Position numbers and translations under genes: made by a program. The notes under the pieces are model-generated. The model saw only the letters and a program-made list of their open reading frames with translations. It searched no databases and was not told the DNA's origin. DNA of 64,000 nt from Natronomonas sp. (GTDB lineage: Archaea > Halobacteriota > Halobacteria > Halobacteriales > Haloarculaceae): positions 1 through 64,000 of the forward strand of contig NZ_JAQCNO010000066.1 in the NCBI RefSeq assembly GCF_028274965.1, read 5' to 3'. Of this stretch, positions 42,317-51,456 are shown piece by piece (positions within the stretch are counted from its first letter, which is position 1; each line of letters begins with the position of its first letter).

Positions 42317-43726
42317 ATGAGCACGTTCGTCGTCGTCGGCGGGGACGCCGCGGGGATGTCTGCCGCGAGCAAAGCGAAACGGGACGACCCGGATCTCGAC
42401 GTCGTCGTCTTCGAGAAGGGCGAGTGGGTGTCCTACGGGGCCTGCGGGCTGCCGTACTACGTCAAAGGCGAGATCGAAACGCTGGAGGACCTCGTCTCGG
42501 TCACCCCCGAGCAGTTCCGCGAGGAGCGCGACATCGACCTCCGGACCGGCCACGAGGTCGTCGAGGTCGACCCAGAGGACCGGACCGTCACCGCGGTCGG
42601 TGGGGACGGCAAAACGGTACAGCCGTACGATCACCTCCTCGTTGCGACGGGTGCCGAGGCGGTCGTCCCGCCCATCGAGGGCACGGACTTAGCGGGCGTG
42701 TACACGCTCGGATCGATGACCGACGGGAAGGAGCTCCGCGATTTCGTCGCCCGCTCCCGCGAGGAGAGCCCGACCGAACAGCCCGACAGCGGCCCGGCGT
42801 GTCACTTTCTCGAGGGCTGCAGCGGCGCGGTCGCCGTCGTCGGCGGCGGGTACATCGGCGTCGAGATGGCCGAGGCGCTCGCGGCCAACGGCTTCGAGGT
42901 CCACCTGTTCCAGCGCGGCGACCGCGTGCTGAAGGGGTTCAGCGAGGCGACGAGCGAGACCGTCGCCGAGCACCTCGCCGAGCAGGACGTCGCGCTGTAT
43001 CTCGGCTCGGCCGTCGAGGCCTTCGAGGGCGACGACCGGATCGAGGCCATCAGGACCGCCGACGGGCGCGTCACAGTCGAGATGGCGCTGCTCGGGACCG
43101 GCGTGCGCCCCCGGACCGACCTCGCCGAGGCGGCCGGCATCGAGTTGGGTCCGACGGGCGCGATCGCGACCGACCGCTACCGCGAGACGAACCGCGAGGA
43201 CGTCTACGCCGCCGGCGACTGCGCCGAGGCCGAACACGTCGTCACCGGGGAGCCGACGCACGTCCCGCTGGCGCTGACGGCCAACCGCCACGGCCGCGCC
43301 ATCGGGCGCACCGTCGCCGGCACGCCAACCGAGGGCGGCGGCGTCGCCGGCACGGCGGCCGTCAAGGTATTCGAGATCGAGGCCGCCCGGACGGGGATCC
43401 TGGATCACGAGGCCGCGACCGAGGCCGGCTTCGACCCCGTCACCGAGACGATCGACGCCAAATCGCGGGCCGGCTACTACCCCGAGGGCGGCACCGTCCG
43501 CGTCACGCTCACGGCCGACCGCGGATCCGGCCGCGTGCTGGGCGCGAGTCTCGTCAGCGAGTACGGCGAAGGGGCGGTCCACCGGAGCCACGCCCTCGTC
43601 GGGGCGGTCACCGAGGGGATCGACCTCGAGGCGCTCTCGAACTACGACCTCGCGTACGCCCCGCCGTTCAACACCACGTGGGACCCGGTGTTGACGGCCG
43701 CGAAGGTCCTCGGCGGAACGCTCTGA
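42317..43726 (+). CDS. FAD-dependent pyridine nucleotide-disulfide oxidoreductase (CoA-disulfide reductase/NADH oxidase type)
   Basis: This 469-residue protein has an N-terminal FAD motif VVVGGDAAGMSAASKA, the single redox Cys in SYGACGLPYY (near 43), the NAD(P) motif VAVVGGGYIGVEMAEAL and YAAGDCAEA for FAD. A single active Cys of this kind occurs in CoA disulfide reductase and NADH oxidases. Haloarchaea use gamma-glutamylcysteine rather than CoA as main thiol, so the disulfide reduced is uncertain. An insertion near 160-175 (TEQPDSGPACHFLEGC) adds two more Cys. Confidence 0.88.
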   Translation: MSTFVVVGGDAAGMSAASKAKRDDPDLDVVVFEKGEWVSYGACGLPYYVKGEIETLEDLVSVTPEQFREERDIDLRTGHEVVEVDPEDRTVTAVGGDGKTVQPYDHLLVATGAEAVVPPIEGTDLAGVYTLGSMTDGKELRDFVARSREESPTEQPDSGPACHFLEGCSGAVAVVGGGYIGVEMAEALAANGFEVHLFQRGDRVLKGFSEATSETVAEHLAEQDVALYLGSAVEAFEGDDRIEAIRTADGRVTVEMALLGTGVRPRTDLAEAAGIELGPTGAIATDRYRETNREDVYAAGDCAEAEHVVTGEPTHVPLALTANRHGRAIGRTVAGTPTEGGGVAGTAAVKVFEIEAARTGILDHEAATEAGFDPVTETIDAKSRAGYYPEGGTVRVTLTADRGSGRVLGASLVSEYGEGAVHRSHALVGAVTEGIDLEALSNYDLAYAPPFNTTWDPVLTAAKVLGGTL

Positions 43727-43792
43727 CCGCCCCGCTCGCCCGTCACGGCCGGACCCGAACGATTGATACGTCCGCGCGCCGCCGATCACGTA

Positions 43793-44686
43793 ATGACAAC
43801 CCGCATCGACGGCGAGGCCGTCGCCGCCGACGTCCGCGACTCGCTGACGGACTCGATCGCGGAGCTCGAGGCTGACGGCGTCACCCCGGGGCTTGCGACC
43901 GTGTTGATGAGCGACGACCCCGCGAGCGAGACGTACGTCTCGATGAAACAGCGCGACTGCGCCGAGGTCGGCATCGACAGCACGCACGTCGAGATCGACC
44001 CCGACGCCCCGGCCGAGGCGCTCTACGAGACGATCGACGACCTCAACACCGACCCCGACGTCCACGGGATCTTGGTCCAGATGCCGGTCCCCGAGCACGT
44101 CGACGAGCGCCGCGTCCTCCGCCGGATCGACCCGATCAAGGACGTCGACGGCTTCCACCCCGAGAACGTCGGCCGCCTCGTCGCCGGCGACGACCGCTAC
44201 CGGCCCTGCACGCCGCACGGCGTCCAGAAGCTCCTCGCGGCGTACGACATCGACACCGACGGGGCCGACGCGGTCATCGTCGGTCGCTCGAACATCGTCG
44301 GCAAGCCGCTGGCGAACCTCCTCGTTCAGAAGGCCGCCGACGGCAACGCGACCGTGACCGTCTGTCACTCCCACACCGAGGACCTCGCCGAGAAGACCCG
44401 ATCGGCCGACATCGTCGTCGCCGCGGCGGGGATCCCCGAGTTCATCGACGCCGGGATGATCCGCGAGGGGGCGACGGTCGTCGATGTCGGCATCAACCGC
44501 GTCGACGCCGACACCGAGAAGGGCTACGAGCTCGTCGGCGACGTCGATCACGACAGCGTCTCCGGAACCGCGGGCGCGCTGACGCCGGTCCCCGGCGGTG
44601 TCGGCCCCATGACGCGCGCGATGCTTCTGTACAACACGGTCGACGCCGCCGGGCTCCAGACCGACACGGACGTTTCGCTCCCCTGA
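43793..44686 (+). CDS. folD: bifunctional methylene-tetrahydrofolate dehydrogenase/cyclohydrolase
   Basis: This enzyme oxidises 5,10-methylene-THF to methenyl-THF and hydrolyses it to formyl-THF. The 297-residue protein has YVSMKQRDCAEVGI (catalytic Lys), VQMPVPEHVD, PCTPHGVQKLL and the NADP motif IVGRSNIVGKPLANLL. ATG 43793 is the family start. It works with GlyA encoded 3 kb upstream. The Nudix gene begins at the base after its stop. Confidence 0.96.
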   Translation: MTTRIDGEAVAADVRDSLTDSIAELEADGVTPGLATVLMSDDPASETYVSMKQRDCAEVGIDSTHVEIDPDAPAEALYETIDDLNTDPDVHGILVQMPVPEHVDERRVLRRIDPIKDVDGFHPENVGRLVAGDDRYRPCTPHGVQKLLAAYDIDTDGADAVIVGRSNIVGKPLANLLVQKAADGNATVTVCHSHTEDLAEKTRSADIVVAAAGIPEFIDAGMIREGATVVDVGINRVDADTEKGYELVGDVDHDSVSGTAGALTPVPGGVGPMTRAMLLYNTVDAAGLQTDTDVSLP

Positions 44687-45190
44687 ATGTCGCCCTCGGC
44701 GTCGGACCTCGTCGCCCGGTACGGCGAGCCCTACCGGAAGAGCGAACGGATCGAACTCCCGGCCGAACGCTTCCGGAAGGGGGTCGAGCGCGGCGACGAC
44801 GGGGCGTGGGGCGTCGGCGCGTTGGTCGTTCACGACGGGGCCGCGCTCCTCGTTCGGGAGGGCGAGACGTGGCTCCTCCCGGGCGGGCGCCTCGAGTCCG
44901 GCGAGTCGGCCGAGGCGGGGGCGAAACGGGAGGTCCGCGAGGAGACGGGCCTCGAGATAGCGATCGACGGGCTCGCCGCGATCGCCGAACAGACGTTCCT
45001 CCGGGAGGGCTCGGATGAGTGCTACGAGTTCCGCTTTGCGACGTTCTTCGGGGAGCCCTCCGTCCCCGATCCGCGGGCGGCCACCGGGCCCGATGACCCC
45101 GCGATCGACGAGACGGCGTGGCGCGGAGAGCTCCCGCAGAACACCTTCGATCGCGGGCTCGTCCGTCGGCTCCTCGAGGCGCGGGTTTAA
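44687..45190 (+). CDS. Nudix hydrolase
   Basis: This 167-residue protein has a complete Nudix box, GRLESGESAEAGAKREVREETGLE (positions about 67-90), needed for Mg-dependent hydrolysis of a nucleoside diphosphate-linked substrate. The substrate is unknown. It abuts folD, so co-expression is likely; a folate-pathway pyrophosphohydrolase is conceivable but not shown. Confidence 0.85.
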   Translation: MSPSASDLVARYGEPYRKSERIELPAERFRKGVERGDDGAWGVGALVVHDGAALLVREGETWLLPGGRLESGESAEAGAKREVREETGLEIAIDGLAAIAEQTFLREGSDECYEFRFATFFGEPSVPDPRAATGPDDPAIDETAWRGELPQNTFDRGLVRRLLEARV

Positions 45191-45322
45191 GTATCGGTAC
45201 GCGACCAGCGACCCCGTGCGCTGACCCTTCGACCGCGTTCGGCCTCGGCGATCGCGCGACGCGCCGAGCGCGGACCCCCGACTCACGCCGCGTCGCCTGC
45301 TCGCCACGGCAGCCGGCGGCTC

Positions 45323-46399
45323 TCAGACCTCTCCGGCGAGTTCGAGCGCCCCTTCGAGCCCGAGCGGTCCCTCCGAGGCCAGCCGATCCAACAGCGCTTC
45401 GACGGCGTTTCGGTCCGGCACGCCCCCGGCGCGTTCGATGAGCCGTCTCGCGTCGTCCCGCCCGGTCCGTTCGCCGAAACGAAGCCGCCGCGTCCCGCCG
45501 AACGCCGCCGGGGCGAAGGGCTCGAAGGGCTCGGGATCGGAGGCGATCCCGTCGGTCTCGTCGGTCGCCCACCGCGTCGTCGCGTCGGCTCCGAGCACCG
45601 GCTTTCCGTCCGGGACAGAGGCACCGAACGCGTCGAGGACCGCCTCACACGCCGGGATCGTCTCCGCGGGATCGACGCCGGGATCCCCGCCGGCGACGGC
45701 GGTCGCAACGACGATCTCCTCCGTCGCGGTCGGGCCGATGCCCCGGCCGAGTCCGGCGACGCTGGCGTCGACCCGATCGATCCCCGTCTCGGTGGCGACG
45801 ACGGCGTTCGCCGTCCCGCAGCCGAGGTCGTCGCGGAACCGGACGCCGGCCCGCGTCAGATCCGCGCTCGCGTCGGCCAGCGTCCGGAGGAACCCGGCGA
45901 CGAACGGCGGCGTCCGGACCCCGACGCTGTCGGCCAGGACGATCGGACAGTCGAAACGCCCGAACGCGCCGGCGACAGCCGGGATCTCGGCCCGAAACGC
46001 GTCGGTCAGCCTGAGCCGCACGTCACAGCCCGCGCTCTCCGCCCGCCGGACGGTCCGCTCTGCGGCGTCGAACACCGCCTCCCGAGAGCCGTGGGTGGTC
46101 CGTTCTATCCGCGCGGTCGATACCGGAACGCGAACCTCTATCGCGTCGACACCGGCCTCGACCGCCGCGTCCGCGTCGCCGTTGAGCCCGTCCGTGGCGA
46201 CGATACCGTCGGCCGACAGGTCCTCCGAGAGCCGCCGCACCGTCTCCGCGTCGATCGAACCGGACCCGGGATCGTCAAACTGGATCAGCGGGACGCCGAG
46301 TCGATCCAGCGCGCGTCCCGCTTCGACGTACTGTTCGCTCGTGTACGTTTCGTCCGGACGCGTCGACAGTTCCTCGAGCGTCACGTCACAGATACGCAT
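45323..46399 (-). CDS. HMGL/LeuA-like DRE-TIM barrel protein lacking catalytic residues
   Basis: This 358-residue protein aligns by eye with the isopropylmalate/citramalate synthase barrel: N-terminal CDVTLEELSTRP where active enzymes have DTTLRDGEQ, and VRFRDDLGCGTANAV where they have HxHNDLGLAVAN. The catalytic Arg-Asp pair (now Glu-Glu) and both metal-ligand His (now Arg-Phe-Arg) are therefore lost. The reading frame is intact and composition normal, so it is probably a repurposed paralogue rather than a dead gene. Function is unknown. Confidence 0.68.
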   Translation of the reverse strand: MRICDVTLEELSTRPDETYTSEQYVEAGRALDRLGVPLIQFDDPGSGSIDAETVRRLSEDLSADGIVATDGLNGDADAAVEAGVDAIEVRVPVSTARIERTTHGSREAVFDAAERTVRRAESAGCDVRLRLTDAFRAEIPAVAGAFGRFDCPIVLADSVGVRTPPFVAGFLRTLADASADLTRAGVRFRDDLGCGTANAVVATETGIDRVDASVAGLGRGIGPTATEEIVVATAVAGGDPGVDPAETIPACEAVLDAFGASVPDGKPVLGADATTRWATDETDGIASDPEPFEPFAPAAFGGTRRLRFGERTGRDDARRLIERAGGVPDRNAVEALLDRLASEGPLGLEGALELAGEV

Positions 46400-46542
46400 A
46401 CGATCCGAACGTTCCCCAACGTCTCAAGTGTCCCGGCGCTGGCCCGTTACCGCCGGGCCGGTCCGACCCGGCCTCGGCCTCGGCTCCGGTCGACTGCGCG
46501 ACGTCCGGCGGCGCCGAGCCGTTCGGACGCCGACCGGCGCCG

Positions 46543-47259
46543 TCACGCCAACGCGTCGAGCCCCGCCTCGGCCGCGGCGAGCGCCTCTTCGTCGCCCTCG
46601 GAGAGATACCGTCCGATATCGCGCGCAACGGCGACGAGGCGACCGGACACCGCCGGCTCGACGTCGCCGTCCAGCGCCCGAATCCGCCTGACGTGGGTGG
46701 ACATCCGCTCGATGACACCGTCGATCGCGGCGTCCGGGCGCTCGCCCTCGGCCGCGTACGTCCTGAGATCCGAGCGGTACTCCTCGACCGCGTCGGCGTA
46801 GGCCATCCCCCGCGTCGACCACATCGACCGGGGCACGGCGTCCGGATCCGGCCGCTTTCCCTCGTCGGCCCGGAGCAGGCTCAAAAAGTACTGCTCCGCC
46901 CGATCGCCGACGTCCATCCGGCGCGACAGCTCGGCCGACGCGTACCGGAGCTCCATCGCCGCCAGGTACGTCTCGTCGAGCCCGACGAGCTCCCCGGCGT
47001 CGATGAACCCGTACCCACGGGTGAACTCCCGGCCGCGTTCGTTCCCGCGCTCGGCGAGTCGCCGGAGCGGTTCGGCGTCGACGTCCGCCCGTATCGGCGC
47101 TAAATCGAGCGTCGCCGCGGTTGCGGTGTGTACGACGCGCTCCTCGTCGATCCCGACGCTGTGGCGGCTCCCGCAGTCGGGACACGACACCGAGCCGGTC
47201 TCGTAGTACGACCAGCGCGTCCCGCACGACTTGCATCGCCGCCGCCCCCGGATCTCCAT
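46543..47259 (-). CDS. zinc-ribbon haloarchaeal protein with helical C-terminus
   Basis: This 238-residue protein begins with a rubredoxin-type ribbon, CKSCGTRW then CPDCGSRH, resembling TFIIB-type or RNA polymerase ribbons. The rest is a long helical region rich in Arg and Glu (ELVGLDETYLAAMELRYASA..., RRIRALDGDVEPAVSGRLVA). I associate it with a haloarchaeal DUF of unknown role; nucleic-acid contact is inferred from the ribbon only. ATG 47259 directly precedes the ribbon. Confidence 0.75.
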   Translation of the reverse strand: MEIRGRRRCKSCGTRWSYYETGSVSCPDCGSRHSVGIDEERVVHTATAATLDLAPIRADVDAEPLRRLAERGNERGREFTRGYGFIDAGELVGLDETYLAAMELRYASAELSRRMDVGDRAEQYFLSLLRADEGKRPDPDAVPRSMWSTRGMAYADAVEEYRSDLRTYAAEGERPDAAIDGVIERMSTHVRRIRALDGDVEPAVSGRLVAVARDIGRYLSEGDEEALAAAEAGLDALA

Positions 47260-47418
47260 GCGAATGCGTTGGGGCCGGCCGGATCAAAAACCCCCGGTCG
47301 CCCGGCGCGACCCGTGTTCACCGACCCCGCGGCCGACGACGTGACCCCCGGACCGATCGCGCGCGTCTGGCTGTCCGGAGGACGAAGCTTCATTTCCGTC
47401 GTCCACAAACGGGTGGGT

Positions 47419-47565
47419 ATGCGCGACGAAGAGGAGATCCGCCAACAGTACGAGTTCCTGAAGGCCGAGTTGGACGACGAGGACATGAACCACGAAGGCG
47501 TTCGACAGATGTTCACGTACTACAAGCGAGCGCTCGGCTGGACGCTCGAAGAGGAGCACATCTGA
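47419..47565 (+). CDS. short conserved-looking acidic protein, 48 residues
   Basis: The frame encodes MRDEEEIRQQYEFLKAELDD followed by EGVRQMFTYYKRALGW and EEEHI, a helix-loop-helix of haloarchaeal composition. ATG 47419 is the only sensible start; a weak AT-rich element (AGCTTCATTTCC) lies 25-30 bases upstream. Function is unknown. It is too short for most automatic callers but has clear codon bias. Confidence 0.6.
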   Translation: MRDEEEIRQQYEFLKAELDDEDMNHEGVRQMFTYYKRALGWTLEEEHI

Positions 47566-47595
47566 GCGCACCGACCGCCCCCGGAGAAGTCCGGT

Positions 47596-47790
47596 ACATT
47601 TATGCTCCATAGGCGGTTACTACCTGATGACGCTTCGCTTGGAGGGCCGAAGCGTCAGCGGGGACCAATTCAGGGCGGCAAGCGTCCGGCCGGCTCTTTT
47701 CATCCGGCCGGATCGCTTTCCACTCTCGCTGGACCAACACACGTCCACGGGCAGGTAAACGAACCCGTTTGTCGCGCCCGACGGAGGGCG
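47596..47790 (+). ncRNA. candidate structured RNA
   Basis: This lies in a 459-base gap without a supported gene (47566-48024). A TATA-like ACATTTATG at about 47597-47605 is followed by a perfect 10-bp stem TGACGCTTCG/CGAAGCGTCA (47628-47637 and 47648-47657). A 9-bp stem TCCGGCCGG/CCGGCCGGA follows (47685-47712). Both stems read equally well on the other strand. No known RNA family (RNase P, SRP, box C/D) was recognised. Confidence 0.3.
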
Positions 47791-47978
47791 TTGTAGTCGA
47801 TCCGATGGCCATCACTCCCGAAGCGTGTCGTCTCGGTTCGGTGATGAAAACCGTCACCACTACGGATAACGATACGGACACGTTCGCCGCGCTCGATGTT
47901 GGAGACGGCCAGCGTCGGCCGGCAGGACACCCGTTCTTCGACCGCGCGACGTTTACGCGTCAGAACACGTCGCGTTCG

Positions 47979-47990
47979 GTATATTTAAAC
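47979..47990 (+). promoter_or_regulatory. TATA box of the PadR gene
   Basis: GTATATTTAAAC lies about 40 bases before ATG 48025, predicting a short untranslated leader of roughly 10-15 nt. Confidence 0.6.
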
Positions 47991-48024
47991 TTCAGCGACA
48001 GTAACACGCGAACAGACCCTACCG

Positions 48025-48303
48025 ATGTACGACCTGACAGGCTTTCAACGGGACCTGATGTACGTTATCACCGGCCGCGAGGAGCCGCACGGACTCGCGA
48101 TAAAGGAGGAACTCGAGGACTACTACGAAAAGGAGATCCACCACGGCCGCCTGTACCCGAACCTCGATACGCTCGTCGAGAAGGGGCTGGTGGAGAAAGG
48201 CGAGCGCGACCGCCGGACGAACTTCTATACGCTGACGCGGCGGGGCCGACGCGAGATAGATGCCAGACGCCAGTGGGAAGAGCAGTACGTCGAGATCGAG
48301 TGA
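48025..48303 (+). CDS. PadR family transcriptional regulator
   Basis: This 92-residue winged-helix protein shows FQRDLMYVITGREEPHGLAI, EIHHGRLYPNLDTLVEKGLV and the wing DRRTNFYTLTRRGRREI, all standard for minimal PadR proteins. It lacks the C-terminal dimerisation helix of longer PadRs beyond a short segment. Several haloarchaeal regulators of stress responses have this form. The effector and targets are unknown; the structured region upstream may be part of its control. Confidence 0.9.
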   Translation: MYDLTGFQRDLMYVITGREEPHGLAIKEELEDYYEKEIHHGRLYPNLDTLVEKGLVEKGERDRRTNFYTLTRRGRREIDARRQWEEQYVEIE

Positions 48304-48376
48304 CGGCGGCTCAGCCCGAAGCCCCTCGCCCCGCCCCGGGCGGACGTTTTAGTTGCCGGGACGATTACGAAGGGTA

Positions 48377-48583
48377 ATGCGCCGTCTCGTCGCCGACCCC
48401 GTCGTCCGGACGGCGACGTTTTTCGCGCTCGCGTTCTGTTGTGCGGCCGTCGGCGGGGTCCTCATCGGCACGCCCCGCGTCGGGATCCGGTGGGGGTTCG
48501 GCCTCGGCGTCGCCTTCGCGGCGTTCGCGTATCTCTTCGTCAGGCCGACCGACGACGCCGAACCGCCCGGACCGAACGGATAG
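48377..48583 (+). CDS. small membrane protein, two helices
   Basis: This 68-residue protein has two apolar segments (ATFFALAFCCAAVGGVLIG and WGFGLGVAFAAFAYLFV) and an acidic Pro-rich tail. A TATA-like TTTTAGTTGC about 27 bases upstream gives a leaderless mRNA. No family is recognised. It lies between PadR and the adenosyltransferase gene in the same direction. Confidence 0.62.
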   Translation: MRRLVADPVVRTATFFALAFCCAAVGGVLIGTPRVGIRWGFGLGVAFAAFAYLFVRPTDDAEPPGPNG

Positions 48584-48620
48584 CCGTACGTTTAACTCCG
48601 CCTGGACCGTACCGCGTTTC

Positions 48621-49157
48621 ATGAAAATCTACACCGGTCGCGGCGACGAGGGGATGACGGACCTCCGGGACATGTCCCGGGTCTCGAAGACGAGTTCGCG
48701 GATCGAGGCGTACGGCACCGTCGACGAGGTGAACAGCCTCGTCGGCGTCGTCCAGCCCTCGGGGCACGACGACATCGACGAGAAGCTGGCGACGATCCAG
48801 AACCACCTCCACATCATCCAGGCCGACTTCGCGAGCCCCGACAAGGACGACCCCGACACGCCGCACATCGAGGCCCACCACGTCCAGAAACTCGAAGACT
48901 GGATGGACGCCTTCGACGAGGAACTCGATCCCCTACAGAGCTTCATCCTCCCTGGCGGTTCGGAGGCGGGCGCGAAGCTGCACCACGCCCGGTCGGTCTG
49001 TCGGCGCGCGGAACGGCGATCGGTCGCGCTGGCGACCGACGAGCCGGTGAACGACGCCTCCGTGGCGTACCTCAACCGCCTCTCGGACGCGCTGTTCGTC
49101 CTCGCCCGCGTCGTGAACAAACGAGAGGGCGTCCCCGAGTCTGCCCCGGAGTACTGA
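48621..49157 (+). CDS. cob(I)yrinic acid a,c-diamide adenosyltransferase (PduO type)
   Basis: This enzyme transfers adenosyl from ATP to cob(I)alamin, making coenzyme B12. The 178-residue five-helix protein has the ATP-binding TGRGDEGMTD at the N-terminus, RIEAYGTVDEVNSLVG and the C-terminal RRAERRSVAL. It supplies adenosylcobalamin for the mutase encoded at the left end. The TATA-like CGTTTAACTC lies 28 bases before ATG. Confidence 0.94.
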   Translation: MKIYTGRGDEGMTDLRDMSRVSKTSSRIEAYGTVDEVNSLVGVVQPSGHDDIDEKLATIQNHLHIIQADFASPDKDDPDTPHIEAHHVQKLEDWMDAFDEELDPLQSFILPGGSEAGAKLHHARSVCRRAERRSVALATDEPVNDASVAYLNRLSDALFVLARVVNKREGVPESAPEY

Positions 49158-49202
49158 CGCGCTCCAATCGTTTTAAGCCGCGCCCGACCGATCGGGCGTT
49201 GT

Positions 49203-50555
49203 ATGCAGCACGCAGACGTCGTGATCGTCGGCGGCGGTCCCGCCGGAGCCGCGGCTGGCCACGCGGCCGCCAGCGAAGGGGCCGACGCCGTGGTCGTCGA
49301 AAAGGGCGTTCCGCGCGCGGACCGCGAGCAGCCGGGACCCGACTCGACCGACGCCGCCGGCATCCTCGATTACTGGGTCGACCTCATGGCCCTCGGCGAG
49401 CCGATCCCCGAGCGCGTCAAACACCGGGAACTGTCGGCCGCGGAGTTCATCGGCCCGACCGAGTCCGTCGAGTTGACCGACACCGGACTCGACTCGTCGT
49501 ACCCGAACTTCGGGTTCACGATGCACCGGGCCCGCTTCGACGACTGGCTCCGCGAGCGCGCCGAGAACGCCGGCGCGACGTACCGCGTCGGTACCGCCGT
49601 TTCAGACGTCGAGACGGACCTGACGCGGGGCGTCTCACACACGGTCACGCTCCGCGACGGGACCGAGATCGAGGCCGAGTACCTGATCCTCGCCGACGGG
49701 CCACAGCGGACCGTCACGGGGCAGGTGCTCGAGCGGTGGCTCCCTGAGGACGCGACCGAGCGTCTGGCCGCCGGGCGGACGAACCACATCGCCTATCAGG
49801 AGTACCGGCGGCTCCCGGCGGAGCTATTCGAGGACGACCGGATCAAGTTCTGGTGGGGCTACATGCCGGGGCACACGGCCTACCCGTGGGTGTTCCCGAA
49901 CGACGGCCGTGTCGCTCGGATCGGGCTGACGATGCCGATCGGGCTGGATCTCGATTCCGTCGAGAACCGCGAGCACTACCGGCTGCTCGAGGCCGACGAC
50001 GAGCGGATCCCGCGGGGGGCGACGTACGTCGAGCGGCTCATCGAGGCGGTCTACCCCGAGTACGACACCGAGGAGTTCCCGCTTCAGACCGACCGCGGCA
50101 AGTCCGGTGGCACCGAGACGTACCCCATCTCCTCGACGCGGCCCATCGAGTCGCCGACGGCCGCGAACGTCGCCATCGTCGGCGGCGCGATGGGCGCGAC
50201 CTCGGCGTTCCACGAGGGCGGCGACCACGTTGCGATCCGGACGGGATCGATCGCCGGACGGCTCGCCGGACTCGGCGCGCTCCGGGCGTTCAACGCCGAG
50301 TGGCGTCGCGCGGTCGGCGACGAGATCCGCCGCAACTGCGTCTTCGCCGACATGGTTCGGGGGTACCAGCCCGACGACTGGGACCGGCTGTTCGGCCTCG
50401 TCAACGACGTGCAAGGCGACGAACGCTTCGAGACCGAGGGCGCGCTCCGGGCGGGGCTGACAGGCGCGAGGCTCTACGGTGAGTACCGCTGGACGAAGTT
50501 CGGCTACCGGAACGGGCGGTACGCGCAGATCCGCGAGGACGAGTACGCCGTATAG
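49203..50555 (+). CDS. geranylgeranyl reductase family flavoprotein
   Basis: This 450-residue FAD protein starts with DVVIVGGGPAGAAAGHAAAS and has a second FAD motif near residue 320 (VAIVGGAMGATSAFHEGG). Archaeal members saturate the isoprenoid chains of ether lipids (digeranylgeranylglycerophospholipid reductase) or quinones. The central PYPXXFP-like substrate loop appears as TAYPWVFP. The TATA-like GTTTTAAGCC is 30 bases upstream. Whether lipid or menaquinone is the substrate is not decided by sequence. Confidence 0.87.
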   Translation: MQHADVVIVGGGPAGAAAGHAAASEGADAVVVEKGVPRADREQPGPDSTDAAGILDYWVDLMALGEPIPERVKHRELSAAEFIGPTESVELTDTGLDSSYPNFGFTMHRARFDDWLRERAENAGATYRVGTAVSDVETDLTRGVSHTVTLRDGTEIEAEYLILADGPQRTVTGQVLERWLPEDATERLAAGRTNHIAYQEYRRLPAELFEDDRIKFWWGYMPGHTAYPWVFPNDGRVARIGLTMPIGLDLDSVENREHYRLLEADDERIPRGATYVERLIEAVYPEYDTEEFPLQTDRGKSGGTETYPISSTRPIESPTAANVAIVGGAMGATSAFHEGGDHVAIRTGSIAGRLAGLGALRAFNAEWRRAVGDEIRRNCVFADMVRGYQPDDWDRLFGLVNDVQGDERFETEGALRAGLTGARLYGEYRWTKFGYRNGRYAQIREDEYAV

Positions 50556-50646
50556 GCCGACCCCGTACCGGACCGCGATCCCGCATCGGCCGCTCCGACG
50601 GCGCGGTCGGAGGCGGTTTTTTATCCGCCGCTGTCGGAGCACCCCT

Positions 50647-51456
50647 ATGGGATTCTTCGAGGACGTGGCCGCGCGCATCGACTCGACCGACAGCGTCGTC
50701 TCGGTCGGTCTCGACCCCGACCCGACCCGGCTGCCGCCGTTTCTGGACGCGGAGCTCCCGCGGTGGGCGTTCAACCGCCGGATCATCGACGCGACCCACG
50801 AACACGCCGCCTGCTACAAGCCGAACGCGGCCTTCTACGAGGACCCGGACGGCTGGCGCGCCCTCGCAGAGACCGTCGCGTACGCCCACGGCAAAGGCGT
50901 CCCCGTCGTCCTCGACGCCAAGCGCGGCGACATCGGCAACACGGCCCGCCGGTACGCGGGGCTTCTCGACGACGACGGACTCGGTGCCGACGCCGTCACC
51001 GTCAACCCCTACATGGGCCGGGACACGCTGGAGCCGTACCTCTCGCGGGCCGAGAAGGGTGTTTTCGTCCTCTGTCGGACCTCCAACAGCGGCGGCGGCG
51101 ACTTCCAGGACCTCGACGTCGGCAACGGAAAGCCGCTGTACCAGTACGTCGCCCAGCGCTGTGCCGAGTGGAACGACAACGACAACGTCGGGCTCGTCGT
51201 CGGCGCGACCGCCCCCGAGGAGCTGGCGGCGCTCAGAGACCTCGTCGACGTGCCGTTTCTCGTCCCGGGCGTCGGCGCACAGGGCGGCGACGCGGCCGCC
51301 GCGGTCGAGTACGGCCTCGCGGACGGCGTCGGCGCGATCAACTCCTCGCGCGGCATCATCTTCGCCGGCGAGGGGGCCGACGACGAGGCGTCGTACTTCC
51401 GGGCGGCCGGCGAGGCGGCAAAGCGGCTGAAGCGACGGCTGAACGAGCACCGCTGA
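50647..51456 (+). CDS. pyrF: orotidine 5'-phosphate decarboxylase (class 2)
   Basis: This is the last step of UMP synthesis. The 269-residue protein has SVGLDPDPTRLP, CYKPNAAFYE and the catalytic LDAKRGDIGNTA, with VPGVGAQGGD near the C-terminus; this pattern and length define the class 2 (long) enzyme. The promoter GTTTTTTATCC is flanked by GGCGG and CCGCC that could pair. Together with carA and carB three pyrimidine genes lie in the window, in separate transcripts. Confidence 0.95.
   Translation: MGFFEDVAARIDSTDSVVSVGLDPDPTRLPPFLDAELPRWAFNRRIIDATHEHAACYKPNAAFYEDPDGWRALAETVAYAHGKGVPVVLDAKRGDIGNTARRYAGLLDDDGLGADAVTVNPYMGRDTLEPYLSRAEKGVFVLCRTSNSGGGDFQDLDVGNGKPLYQYVAQRCAEWNDNDNVGLVVGATAPEELAALRDLVDVPFLVPGVGAQGGDAAAAVEYGLADGVGAINSSRGIIFAGEGADDEASYFRAAGEAAKRLKRRLNEHR

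Noticed and set aside
47600..47930. two minus-strand frames of 76 and 93 codons in the gap before PadR
   Set aside because: They overlap each other in different frames, show no family pattern and cover the long stems; neither has a convincing start.
50612..50630. GGCGG-T run-CCGCC as an intrinsic terminator
   Set aside because: The T run doubles as the pyrF TATA box at the correct distance from the start codon, so promoter function is the better reading.
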